From Neisseria bergeri (GTDB lineage: Bacteria > Pseudomonadota > Gammaproteobacteria > Burkholderiales > Neisseriaceae): DNA of 64,000 bases. The position numbers and the translations under genes are program-made. The stretch lies in the NCBI GenBank assembly GCA_003044455.1, contig POWY01000001.1, forward strand, positions 124,001-188,000, read 5' to 3'. How positions within the stretch are numbered: the stretch's first letter is position 1; the number at the start of each line of letters is the position of its first letter. The notes under the pieces were generated by a model that saw only the letters and a list, made by a program, of their open reading frames with translations, was not told where the DNA came from and searched no databases. Below are positions 55,821-64,000 of the stretch, piece by piece.

Positions 55821-56273
55821 TCAAAGCCTGCCCAAGCGTCTGCCTAATTCCAAAATCGCGCGCCTATTGGACGGGGAAAACACTTTTTCCGCCGCTTCTT
55901 CCATATCGAACCAACCGTAGGAGATATGTTCTTCGGGTTGCAGGACGATGGGCGTATCGTGCGGGATTTCGGCAGAGAAGAGGTGTTCGCGGTTTTCAAA
56001 CACGCCTTTTGGATAGCGGTGCCGCCAGTGGTGGTAGATTTCGTAAACCGTGCTGTCGTGCCAGTCTTGAAGCTGTCCTTCCGCCAGCAGTATGCCGGTT
56101 TCTTCCCAAACTTCGCGCCTTGCCGTTTGGGCAACGGTTTCCCCGGGTTCGAGGCTGCCGGTTACAGACTGCCAAAATCCTTTCGGATGCGTGCGTTCGA
56201 TGAGGAGGATACTGCCGTCCCCGTCATGGAGTACGACCAGTGCGGAGACGGGATATTTGAGCGGTTTTGCCAT
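55821..56273 (-). CDS. nudB: Nudix hydrolase, dihydroneopterin triphosphate pyrophosphatase type
   Basis: A 150-residue Nudix protein. Seen: the Nudix box GSLEPGETVAQTARREVWEETGI (about 38-60) and the NudB-like N-terminus KPLKYPVSALVVLHDGDGSILLIERTHPKGFWQSVTG. NudB removes pyrophosphate from dihydroneopterin triphosphate in folate synthesis. The start is the ATG at 56273 after AAAGGACATTG. Monocistronic. Confidence 0.88.
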   Translation of the reverse strand: MAKPLKYPVSALVVLHDGDGSILLIERTHPKGFWQSVTGSLEPGETVAQTARREVWEETGILLAEGQLQDWHDSTVYEIYHHWRHRYPKGVFENREHLFSAEIPHDTPIVLQPEEHISYGWFDMEEAAEKVFSPSNRRAILELGRRLGRL

Positions 56274-56660
56274 CAATGTCCTTTGGCGGTTTGATTGGGG
56301 ATTCGGGCTTGTTGTTGTTTCCGTCGAAGATTGGGTTATACCGTTGCTGGAACCGGTCGGTACCTTTATCGGTGCAGGTTTCCCAATATGTTTACACAGT
56401 TGTATTTTCCGTATCTTTATGGTTTCGGGCGAATCGTCAAATGCCTGACGTTGGGACGGGTTATGAGAAATATCCGTCTGTTTCGTTTTGATAAGAATGA
56501 GGAAGCTATTATAGCAGCCTGCGATACCTGCCATAAATGCCGTCTGAACATTTGTTCTGATTCCGATAAATATCCCTCTGTGTCAAAAAGATAGGGAACG
56601 GTATCATCTTAAGGCTTGCCAAAGGGCCCGGCTAAAATTATAATTCGAAACTTATCGAGT
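56274..56660. other. nudB-tRNA-Pro intergenic region
   Basis: About 390 bp with one DUS (near 56537) and no convincing gene; the frames present lack ribosome sites and family likeness. The right end carries the tRNA promoter. Confidence 0.4.
56616..56644 (+). promoter_or_regulatory. Promoter of tRNA-Pro
   Basis: -35 TTGCCA (56616-56621), 17-bp spacer, -10 TATAAT (56639-56644), about 16 bases before the mature tRNA 5' end. Confidence 0.75.
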
Positions 56661-56737
56661 CGGAGTGTGGCGCAGTCTGGTAGCGCACTTGCATGGGGTG
56701 CAAGGGGTCGAAGGTTCGAATCCTTTCACTCCGACCA
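56661..56737 (+). tRNA. tRNA-Pro (anticodon GGG)
   Basis: A 77-nt tRNA with encoded CCA. Acceptor arms CGGAGTG / CACTCCG, D-arm with TGGTAG, anticodon stem CTTGC / GCAAG around the loop ATGGGGT (anticodon GGG, reading CCC/CCU), and T-arm with GGTTCGAATCC. The gene is solitary and followed by a strong terminator; the DNA after it is AT-rich and looks foreign. Confidence 0.96.
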
Positions 56738-56748
56738 AAAAATATAAG

Positions 56749-56777
56749 GCAGCCGTTTTTGAAACGGCTGCTTTTTT
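56749..56777 (+). terminator. Intrinsic terminator of tRNA-Pro
   Basis: GCAGCCGTTT-TTG-AAACGGCTGC stem followed by TTTTTT, 11 bases after the tRNA 3' end. Confidence 0.9.
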
Positions 56778-56942
56778 GTCTGTATAAAGAAAGGTCGTTT
56801 GAAACCGTATTTATTGTTTAAGACAACCTCTTAGCTCAAACTTTGAGAACCACATGCGTGTGTTCCGCACATATGCTACTTGTTGAATTTAGATTTCATA
56901 TGGGCTATGGTTTGCTGATTGCACAGGCTACGCCTGTTATAC

Positions 56943-57356
56943 TTACTCATCAGCTATTTTGGAATACATATACTCCACGGCATTAGGTGATAGTGGTGCT
57001 TTACACTCGGTGCAATAATCTTTATTAAATGGAGAAATTCCTCTTGAATAAGTTAAATTATTAGCATCAATCTCAAATGATTTGCCATTAAATTTTTGAA
57101 AAGAATGGCAATATGGACATATGCTGGCAATCGGAATATAAATAATACAAAAAAGTAATCCAACAACCCAATATATAGTAAATATAATAAAAAAAATATC
57201 TTTCTTTAAGAAATCATTGTTTGTAACAATTTCTTGGAGGGTTGCCGCACCAGATATACAGGCTACGGAAATAAAAAAAATCTTAGGAATTAACATTCTT
57301 TTTTGAAATTTTTTCGCAATATACATTGCTTGTTCTTTGTCATCTAATTTTTTCAT
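56943..57356 (-). CDS. AT-rich two-helix membrane protein with a zinc-ribbon-like tail
   Basis: A 137-residue protein, function unknown. Seen: a Lys-rich N-terminus (MKKLDDKEQAMYIAKKFQKR), two hydrophobic segments (about 22-40 and 52-76), then CPYCHSFQKF and CTECKAPL, two CxxC pairs that could bind zinc. It is much poorer in GC than the core genes around it and stands beside tRNA-Pro, a common insertion site. Alternative start ATG at 57413, but the extension has core-like composition and a badly spaced ribosome site. It may be an orphan immunity-type gene left from an island; that is inference. Confidence 0.6.
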   Translation of the reverse strand: MKKLDDKEQAMYIAKKFQKRMLIPKIFFISVACISGAATLQEIVTNNDFLKKDIFFIIFTIYWVVGLLFCIIYIPIASICPYCHSFQKFNGKSFEIDANNLTYSRGISPFNKDYCTECKAPLSPNAVEYMYSKIADE

Positions 57357-57446
57357 ATCTCTTACTTCTTCCGTTCCAATCCGCCCGTGCCGCCCAATAT
57401 CCCATTTCAACATACCACCTATTTCCACATGTACAAACTTTCTTGA

Positions 57447-57480
57447 AATGCCGTCTGAAAAGTTTTCAGACGGCATTTTT
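57447..57480. terminator. Inverted DUS pair, trkH terminator
   Basis: GAAATGCCGTCTGAAA / TTTTCAGACGGCATTTTTT hairpin immediately after trkH. Confidence 0.8.
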
Positions 57481-58937
57481 TATTTCTTCCAGTAGGCGGG
57501 GGTGAAGAGGATGAAGACGGTGAAGATTTCCAGCCTGCCCAAGAGCATGGCGGCAACGCAGATCCATTTTTGCATCACGTCCAAACCGGCGTAATTGCCG
57601 GCGGGCCCGACTTCGCCCAGTCCGGGGCCGGAATTGGTAATGCAGGCGATGACGGCGGTAAAGGCGGTGGTAAATTCCATACCGCTCGCCATCAGCAGGA
57701 AGCTGAAGAGGACGACGGTCATAAAGTAGATGAAGATGAAGGACATAACGGTCAGCGCGAGGCGGTCGGGTATGGCCTTGCCGCTGATTTTGACGGTGCG
57801 GACGGCTTTGGGGTGCAGCAGCACCATCATTTCGCGCAGGCTGAATTTGAACAGGACGAGGGCGCGTATGGTTTTGATGCCGCCGCCGGTCGAGCCGGAG
57901 TTAGCGAGGATGTTGGCGAGGAAAAACATCCATAGGGAAATCAGGAGCGGCCATTGTGCGAAGTCGGTGTTGGCCAGCCCGTTTGCCAATCCGATGGAGA
58001 CGAAGTTGAAGGCGGTGTAGCGCAGGGATTCGATGAAGCCGGCGTAATGGCCGGTGTGCCACAGGTACAGGGCGGCGGCAAGGATGCTGCCGGAGAGCAG
58101 CAGCAGCATCGTCCGGCATTCTTCGTCTTTCCAATAGGTTTTGAGGCTGCGGCTGTTGAGGGCGGCGAAATGGCTGGCAAAATTGATGCCGCCGAAAATG
58201 GTGAAAACGATGATGACTGCTTCGATGAGGGGGGAGTTGTAATAAGCTATGCTGGCATCGTGGGTGGAAAACCCGCCCAGCGAGAGGGTCGCCATTGCGT
58301 GACAGACGGCATCGAACCAGCCCATTCCGGCAAAATGCAGGCAGGCTGCCGCGAGGATGGTGATCAGGGTGTAGCCGAACCAGAGTTTTTTCGCCACTTG
58401 GGAAATGCGCGGCGACATTTTGCTTTCTTTGTCAATGCCGGGGATTTCGGCTTTGAATAACTGCGTGCCGCCTACGCCGAGCATAGGCAGGATGGCGACG
58501 GCAAGGACGATGATGCCCATCCCGCCCAGCCAGTTGAGCATATGCCGCCAAAAGTTGACGGAGGGGGCGAGCCCGTCGACGTGGGGGATGACGGTCGCGC
58601 CGGTGGTGGTCAGTCCCGACATCGATTCAAAAAATGCGTCGGTAAAGCCCATATTCGGGAAATACAGGTACATCGGCATCGCAGCCATAGCGGCAAACGC
58701 CAGCCACAACATCAGGACGAGGGTAAAGCCGTCGCGCGGGCGCAGTTCGCGCCTGAACCGGAGGGTGGCGAGCCGGACGATGCACGAGCCGGAAAGGGTA
58801 ACGGTCGCGGTGGTGGCGAAGGCGGTGTACGCGCCGTCCGAAAAGGCGTAGGAGAGGGCGGCGGGTATTAGCAGGATAAAGGAAAACAGCATACCCAGTC
58901 GGGAGAGGACGTGGGCGATGGGCAGGATTTTGTGCAT
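57480..58937 (-). CDS. trkH: Potassium uptake protein TrkH
   Basis: A 485-residue TrkH/KtrB-type K+ channel-like subunit with four M1-P-M2 repeats. Seen: selectivity-filter segments SGLTTTGATV (about 110), ATLSLGGFSTHD (about 215), ANSGSTGGGIKT and ITNSGPGLGEVGP. The start is the ATG at 58937 (MHKILPIAHVLSRLG). It needs a TrkA-type regulatory partner, not present in this window. Fourteen bases after apaH. Confidence 0.93.
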   Translation of the reverse strand: MHKILPIAHVLSRLGMLFSFILLIPAALSYAFSDGAYTAFATTATVTLSGSCIVRLATLRFRRELRPRDGFTLVLMLWLAFAAMAAMPMYLYFPNMGFTDAFFESMSGLTTTGATVIPHVDGLAPSVNFWRHMLNWLGGMGIIVLAVAILPMLGVGGTQLFKAEIPGIDKESKMSPRISQVAKKLWFGYTLITILAAACLHFAGMGWFDAVCHAMATLSLGGFSTHDASIAYYNSPLIEAVIIVFTIFGGINFASHFAALNSRSLKTYWKDEECRTMLLLLSGSILAAALYLWHTGHYAGFIESLRYTAFNFVSIGLANGLANTDFAQWPLLISLWMFFLANILANSGSTGGGIKTIRALVLFKFSLREMMVLLHPKAVRTVKISGKAIPDRLALTVMSFIFIYFMTVVLFSFLLMASGMEFTTAFTAVIACITNSGPGLGEVGPAGNYAGLDVMQKWICVAAMLLGRLEIFTVFILFTPAYWKK

Positions 58938-58951
58938 AGTGGGGCGGTCCG

Positions 58952-59782
58952 TTATTTTGCGAAGCTTTTCCAGTCTATGCCGTCGGCGGCTTGGACTTGG
59001 GTAATTTCTTCCGTTTCGAGGTTGACGGCGGTCAGCTGCCCGCCCCACAGCGCGCCGGTGTCCAGCGAGATGACGTTGTCGGCGTTCGTGTAGCCCAGCG
59101 AGGACCAGTGTCCGAAGATGATGGTGTGGTCGAGGTTTTGCCGGTCGGGGGCTTTGAACCACGGGCGCAGGTAAAGCGGCATTTTTTTCACTGTGGATTT
59201 GTAGTCGAAATCCAGTTCGTTTTTAAAGGTCAGGGCGCGCATCCGCGTGAAGGCGTTGACGATGAAGCGCAGGCGGGCATAGCCTTCCAAACCATCGTCC
59301 CACGCGGCCGGTTTGTTGCCGTACATTTTGGAGAAGAATTTGACATATTTTTTGCCGCGCAGTTCGGCTTCGGCTTCTCCGGCGAGCGATTCGGCTTTGG
59401 CGATGCGCCACTGCGGCAGGATTCCGGCGTGTACCATCACGCGGCTGCCCTCGCGTATCAAAAGCGGTTGCGCGCGCAGCCAGTCGAGCATTTTTCTGCC
59501 GTCGGGGTGTTTGAGTATGGGTTCGATTGTGTCACTGCGTTTGGGTGCGCCTTCGCCGCAGCCGACGGCGAGCAGGTGCAGGTCGTGGTTGCCGAGGACG
59601 ATTTGCACGCTGTTTTCGTGCCGGATGCAGAATTGCAGCGTTTCGAGGGATTTCGGGCCGCGGTTGACGATGTCGCCCGTCAGCCAGAGGGTATCCGTGC
59701 CGTGGTTGAAGCCGATTTTATCGAGCAGCGCGGTCAGTTCGTCGAAACAGCCTTGGATGTCGCCGATTGCGTAATGTGCCAT
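58952..59782 (-). CDS. apaH: Diadenosine tetraphosphatase (symmetrical)
   Basis: A 276-residue metallophosphatase that splits Ap4A into two ADP and can remove Np4 caps from RNA. Seen: YAIGDIQGCFDEL (GDxxG), LTGDIVNRGPKSLETL, VLGNHDLHLLAVGCG, and IIFGHWSSLG. Normal length. Upstream of trkH on the same strand. Confidence 0.96.
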   Translation of the reverse strand: MAHYAIGDIQGCFDELTALLDKIGFNHGTDTLWLTGDIVNRGPKSLETLQFCIRHENSVQIVLGNHDLHLLAVGCGEGAPKRSDTIEPILKHPDGRKMLDWLRAQPLLIREGSRVMVHAGILPQWRIAKAESLAGEAEAELRGKKYVKFFSKMYGNKPAAWDDGLEGYARLRFIVNAFTRMRALTFKNELDFDYKSTVKKMPLYLRPWFKAPDRQNLDHTIIFGHWSSLGYTNADNVISLDTGALWGGQLTAVNLETEEITQVQAADGIDWKSFAK

Positions 59783-59813
59783 TGCGGGTGTTGTGAAGTG
59801 GGAAAGTGTTGCG

Positions 59814-59862
59814 GTTCAGACGGCACGGTTGGAAATCTTATGCCGTCTGAACGGGAAGGACG
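59814..59862. repeat. Divergent DUS pair between apaH and ridA
   Basis: TTCAGACGGCA and ATGCCGTCTGAAC face each other over about 20 bases; it may end ridA transcription. Confidence 0.45.
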
Positions 59863-59863
59863 G

Positions 59864-60253
59864 TTATGCGTTTAGGACGAGTACTGCTTCGGCTTCGACC
59901 TGCACGCCTTTGGGCAGCGAGGCAACGCCGACGGCGGCGCGGGCGGGGAAGGGCTCGGCGATAAATTCCGCCATCACTTCGTTGAAAACGGCAAAGTTGG
60001 CAAGGTCGGTCAGGTAGGCGTTGAGTTTGACGATGTCGGTCAGCGTGCCGCCTGCGGCCTCAGCAACGGCTTGCAGGTTTTTAAAGACCTGGCGCGCTTC
60101 GGCGCGGAAATCTCCGTTGCCGACAACGGTCATGGTGGCGGGATCGAGGGGGATTTGACCGCTCATGTAAACGGTGTCGCCTGCTCGGACGGCTTGGCTG
60201 TATGCGCCGATGGCGGCAGGGGCTTTGTCGGTGTGAATGATGGTTTTGGCCAT
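59864..60253 (-). CDS. ridA: RidA family reactive enamine/imine deaminase
   Basis: A 129-residue trimeric RidA (YjgF/UK114) that hydrolyses 2-aminoacrylate-type enamines made by PLP enzymes. Seen: [51 protein letters not shown], and the catalytic Arg in [36 protein letters not shown] before the start. Monocistronic. Confidence 0.94.
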   Translation of the reverse strand: MAKTIIHTDKAPAAIGAYSQAVRAGDTVYMSGQIPLDPATMTVVGNGDFRAEARQVFKNLQAVAEAAGGTLTDIVKLNAYLTDLANFAVFNEVMAEFIAEPFPARAAVGVASLPKGVQVEAEAVLVLNA

Positions 60254-60360
60254 GATTTTCTCCTGAAACGGATGCGTGTGAAAGGGAAACGCGGTGTTGC
60301 GGATTATCGTACAAAACCGTCTGCTTGTGTAGTTTCAGACGGCATAGATGTTGAAAACAA

Positions 60361-60384
60361 AAACCGCCGAAGGCTCGGCGGTTT
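60361..60384 (-). terminator. Intrinsic terminator after the Opa-like gene
   Basis: AAACCGCCGA-AGGC-TCGGCGGTTT perfect stem-loop; on the minus strand it is followed by TTGTTTTC, 18 bases past the porin stop. Confidence 0.85.
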
Positions 60385-60401
60385 GCGGAATAACACGTAT
60401 A

Positions 60402-60981
60402 TTAGAATTTGACGCGCACACCGGCGGACACTTCGTGAGAGTGTACCTTCACGTCGTCAAATTTGCCCCAGTAGTTGTAGCGGTAGCCGGCATCCAAAGT
60501 GACGTTTTCTGTAATGTCATAGCCTACACCTGCCAGTGCGCCTACACCGGTTTTGGTTTTGCGGTAAGTTTCAGTTTCGCTAAGGGTCGCTGTTTTGGAA
60601 TGTTCATCAAAAGAAACACGGTTAACGCCAACACGCGCACCAACATAAGGCTTAACAGGGGAATTTAAGTCAAAATCATAAATTGCTGATACGCCTACGC
60701 TTTGGAATTTCACTTTATAGTCATGAAGATGACGAAGAATCTTCTTCATGCAATTTAAAATTCTTATAGTGGGTGTAGTCGGCGGCTACGCGGAAGTCGC
60801 CGAAGTCGTAGCCTGCGGACAAGCGTGGGCTAAAGCCTTTTACTTTACCACTGTCTTCGCCTGTTTTGGCTTTTACGGTTGAATGGCCTACATCGCCTTG
60901 AATGTAGAAACCACGGCTGTCATCAGCCAGTGCAACGGTTGAGATGGAGAGGGCAATCAGTGCAGTCAATACTTTTTTCAT
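60402..60981 (-). pseudogene. Opa/NspA-family opacity porin gene, frameshifted
   Basis: An eight-stranded outer-membrane barrel. 5' part: signal peptide (MKKVLTALIALSISTVALA), RGFYIQGDVGHSTVKAK, FSPRLSAGYDFGDFRVAADYTHYKN. 3' part, in another frame: QSVGVSAIYDFDLNSPVKPYVGARVGVNR, GVGALAGVGYDITENVTLDAGYRYNYWG, and SAGVRVKF at the end. The frames part within a short Ser-coding stretch near 60722-60750, where the first ends at TGA (60721). Position next to hemW and ligA is that of nspA in meningococcus, but the sequence is well diverged. Without the shift it would be about 192 residues. The cause could be a real mutation, slippage, or an assembly error. Confidence 0.78.
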
Positions 60982-61166
60982 GTTTGTGTCCTTGATTGGA
61001 ATTGGTAAGGGGTAGTGCCGCCGAGGGTTAATCATGATAGGCGGCTAATCAAATTGTATTTGATTATGATAAAACAAACAACATGAAAAATGTCCGCTAT
61101 GACTTAAGGCAATAGCGTGTGGATATTACGGTTTGGTGTATCAAGGTCGTCTGAAAAAATCTGATC

Positions 61167-62342
61167 CTACAAAAAACACTGCAACAAATCGTTTAAAAAC
61201 AACCGTCCCTGCTCAGTTGGGCGGAACACGGTCGGGTCGGTTTCCAGCAAGCCTTTTTGCCTTGCCGTTTCGATTTGCGCCATGATTTTGGCGGCGGGTA
61301 CGCCTGTGCGCTCCTGCAACATCGCGGCGGGTACGCCGTCGGTCAGGCGCAGGGCGTTCATCATGAATTCGAACGGCAAATCTTCGGCGGCGACGGTTTT
61401 GCGTTCGACGGCTTCACTCGGTTGGCTTTGCATGAAGGCGAGATAGTCGTTGGGATGGCGGCGGCGGACGGTGCGCTCGATGCGGTCGGGATAGGAGATT
61501 TTGCCGTGCGCGCCCGCGCCTATGCCCAAATAATCGCCGAACTGCCAGTAGTTTAAATTGTGTTGGCACTGCATGGCGGGTTTTGCGAAAGCGGATGTTT
61601 CGTAGTGGATAAAGCCGCCGTTTTCTAATGCGCCGTGTACCGCGTCTTCGATGTCGAGGGCGGCTTCGTCTTGCGGCAAACCTTTCGGCGGCGTATGACC
61701 GAACGGCGTGTTCGGCTCCATCGTCAGATGATACGCGCTGATGTGGGTCGCGCCCGTGGCGATGGCGGTTTGCACGTCGTCCGATGCCGTCTGAACAGTC
61801 TGGTTCGGCAGGGCGTACATCAAGTCGATATTGACTTTATCAAATAATTTCAGGGCAGTATCGATAGCGGTTAAGGCTTCCTTGCCGTTGTGGACGCGCC
61901 CCAACCGCGCAAGCATATCGTCGTTGAAACTCTGCACGCCAATAGAAAGCCGCGTGATGCCTGCGTCTTTAAATCCTTGAAACTTCTCGATTTCAAATGT
62001 CCCCGGATTGGCTTCCAAGGTAATTTCCGCTTCCGGCTGCAAGCGCAACAGCGAACGCACGCCGCTCAACAAACGGTCAATCGATTCCGCCTGAAACAGG
62101 CTGGGCGTACCGCCGCCGAAAAATATCGTTTCCACCGGCCTGCCCCAAATATTGGGCAATTCAAGCTGTAAGTCGGTCAGCAGCGCGTCGATATAGGCGG
62201 CTTCGGGCAGCCCGTTTTTCAGGCTGTGGGAATTGAAGTCGCAATACGGGCATTTTTTGATGCACCACGGGATATGGATGTAGAGCGACAGGGGCGGCAG
62301 GGCGGTGAGTCGGGTGCGGTTTGGAAAGGAAATGGTGTGCAT
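61167..62342 (-). CDS. hemW: Radical SAM protein HemW (heme chaperone)
   Basis: A 391-residue HemW, often mislabelled as oxygen-independent coproporphyrinogen oxidase. Seen: the cluster motif in LYIHIPWCIKKCPYCDFNSH, FFGGGTPSLF (SAM GGTP), LEANPGTFE, and a HemN_C domain. HemW inserts heme into respiratory enzymes; true HemN carries a different N-terminal extension not seen here. The start is the ATG at 62342. An AGGTCGTCTGAA dialect DUS lies just past its stop (61144-61155). Confidence 0.92.
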   Translation of the reverse strand: MHTISFPNRTRLTALPPLSLYIHIPWCIKKCPYCDFNSHSLKNGLPEAAYIDALLTDLQLELPNIWGRPVETIFFGGGTPSLFQAESIDRLLSGVRSLLRLQPEAEITLEANPGTFEIEKFQGFKDAGITRLSIGVQSFNDDMLARLGRVHNGKEALTAIDTALKLFDKVNIDLMYALPNQTVQTASDDVQTAIATGATHISAYHLTMEPNTPFGHTPPKGLPQDEAALDIEDAVHGALENGGFIHYETSAFAKPAMQCQHNLNYWQFGDYLGIGAGAHGKISYPDRIERTVRRRHPNDYLAFMQSQPSEAVERKTVAAEDLPFEFMMNALRLTDGVPAAMLQERTGVPAAKIMAQIETARQKGLLETDPTVFRPTEQGRLFLNDLLQCFL

Positions 62343-62365
62343 GGTGTGGTTCGGAAAAGTGGGCA

Positions 62366-62395
62366 ATGCCGTCTGAAGGCGGTTCAGACGGCATA
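62366..62395. terminator. Inverted DUS pair, ligA terminator
   Basis: AATGCCGTCTGAA / TTCAGACGGCAT hairpin immediately past the ligA stop. Confidence 0.75.
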
Positions 62396-62398
62396 GGT

Positions 62399-64000
<1,602 letters not shown>

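Noticed and set aside
56295-56594. 99-codon plus-strand frame upstream of tRNA-Pro
   Set aside because: It contains a DUS in frame, Cys/Arg-rich composition typical of non-coding sequence, and no ribosome site.
58938-59162. N-terminal extension of trkH by 75 codons
   Set aside because: The extension is antisense-like shadow of apaH coding sequence; the ATG at 58937 gives the usual TrkH N-terminus.

Overview
The window is chromosomal DNA of a Neisseria species from the N. meningitidis / gonorrhoeae / lactamica / polysaccharea group. The evidence is the very dense 10-12 base DNA uptake sequence (DUS, ATGCCGTCTGAA), usually as inverted pairs downstream of genes, two full-length Correia elements (CREE), and genes typical of the genus (pglL, misR/misS, fbpABC, the neisserial tat and his clusters). 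Gene order broadly follows, as I remember it, the meningococcal znu-to-ligA region. FbpA, the trimeric autotransporter and the Opa/NspA-like gene look diverged from the meningococcal and gonococcal versions I remember, so the exact species is left open; a commensal is possible.

Layout. 1-4.3 kb: a short trimeric autotransporter gene with a candidate variable promoter, a CREE, and the zinc uptake operon znuC-znuB-znuA. 4.3-6.3 kb: ribosomal/tRNA-modification operon rpsP-rimM-trmD-rplS. 6.3-11 kb: a large acyl-CoA-synthetase-like/GNAT protein and the MisR/MisS two-component system. 11-19 kb: the O-oligosaccharyltransferase PglL, a Maf pyrophosphatase, tatABC, hinT, hisE, a butanediol-type dehydrogenase and a histone-deacetylase-like hydrolase. 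19-27.5 kb (plus strand): yajC-secD-secF, rpsO with a possible attenuator leader, polyamine transport potABC, and a gamma-glutamylputrescine-oxidase-like enzyme. 27.5-38.6 kb: rho, ppsA with its divergent regulator ppsR, a small islet of foreign-looking genes, gph, a zinc-efflux CDF protein, a DUF455 protein, lolA, potD.

38.6-41.2 kb is the accessory hot spot. It holds an AT-rich glycosyltransferase switched OFF by a 19-copy heptanucleotide repeat, a gamma-carbonic-anhydrase-like gene lying between a 69-bp inverted duplication of the glycosyltransferase 3' end, a decayed IS3-family transposase, and a DUF305 periplasmic protein whose promoter has the 19-bp spacer and dyad of a MerR/CueR-type metal-responsive promoter.

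41.3-56.3 kb: prfC, the hisH-hisA-hisF-hisI cluster, pta, the iron transporter fbpABC with a Fur-box promoter, a DMP19-family protein, argH, galU, rdgB, ppa and nudB. 56.6-64 kb: tRNA-Pro(GGG) with an AT-rich orphan membrane gene beside it, trkH, apaH, ridA, a frameshifted Opa/NspA-like porin gene, hemW and the C-terminal part of ligA, which runs off the window.

Most of the DNA is ordinary core genome. The accessory signals are surface-variation devices (repeat tract, A-tract promoter, broken opacity gene), a metal-responsive transferred islet, and a patchwork of DUS dialects that suggests import from other Neisseria lineages.
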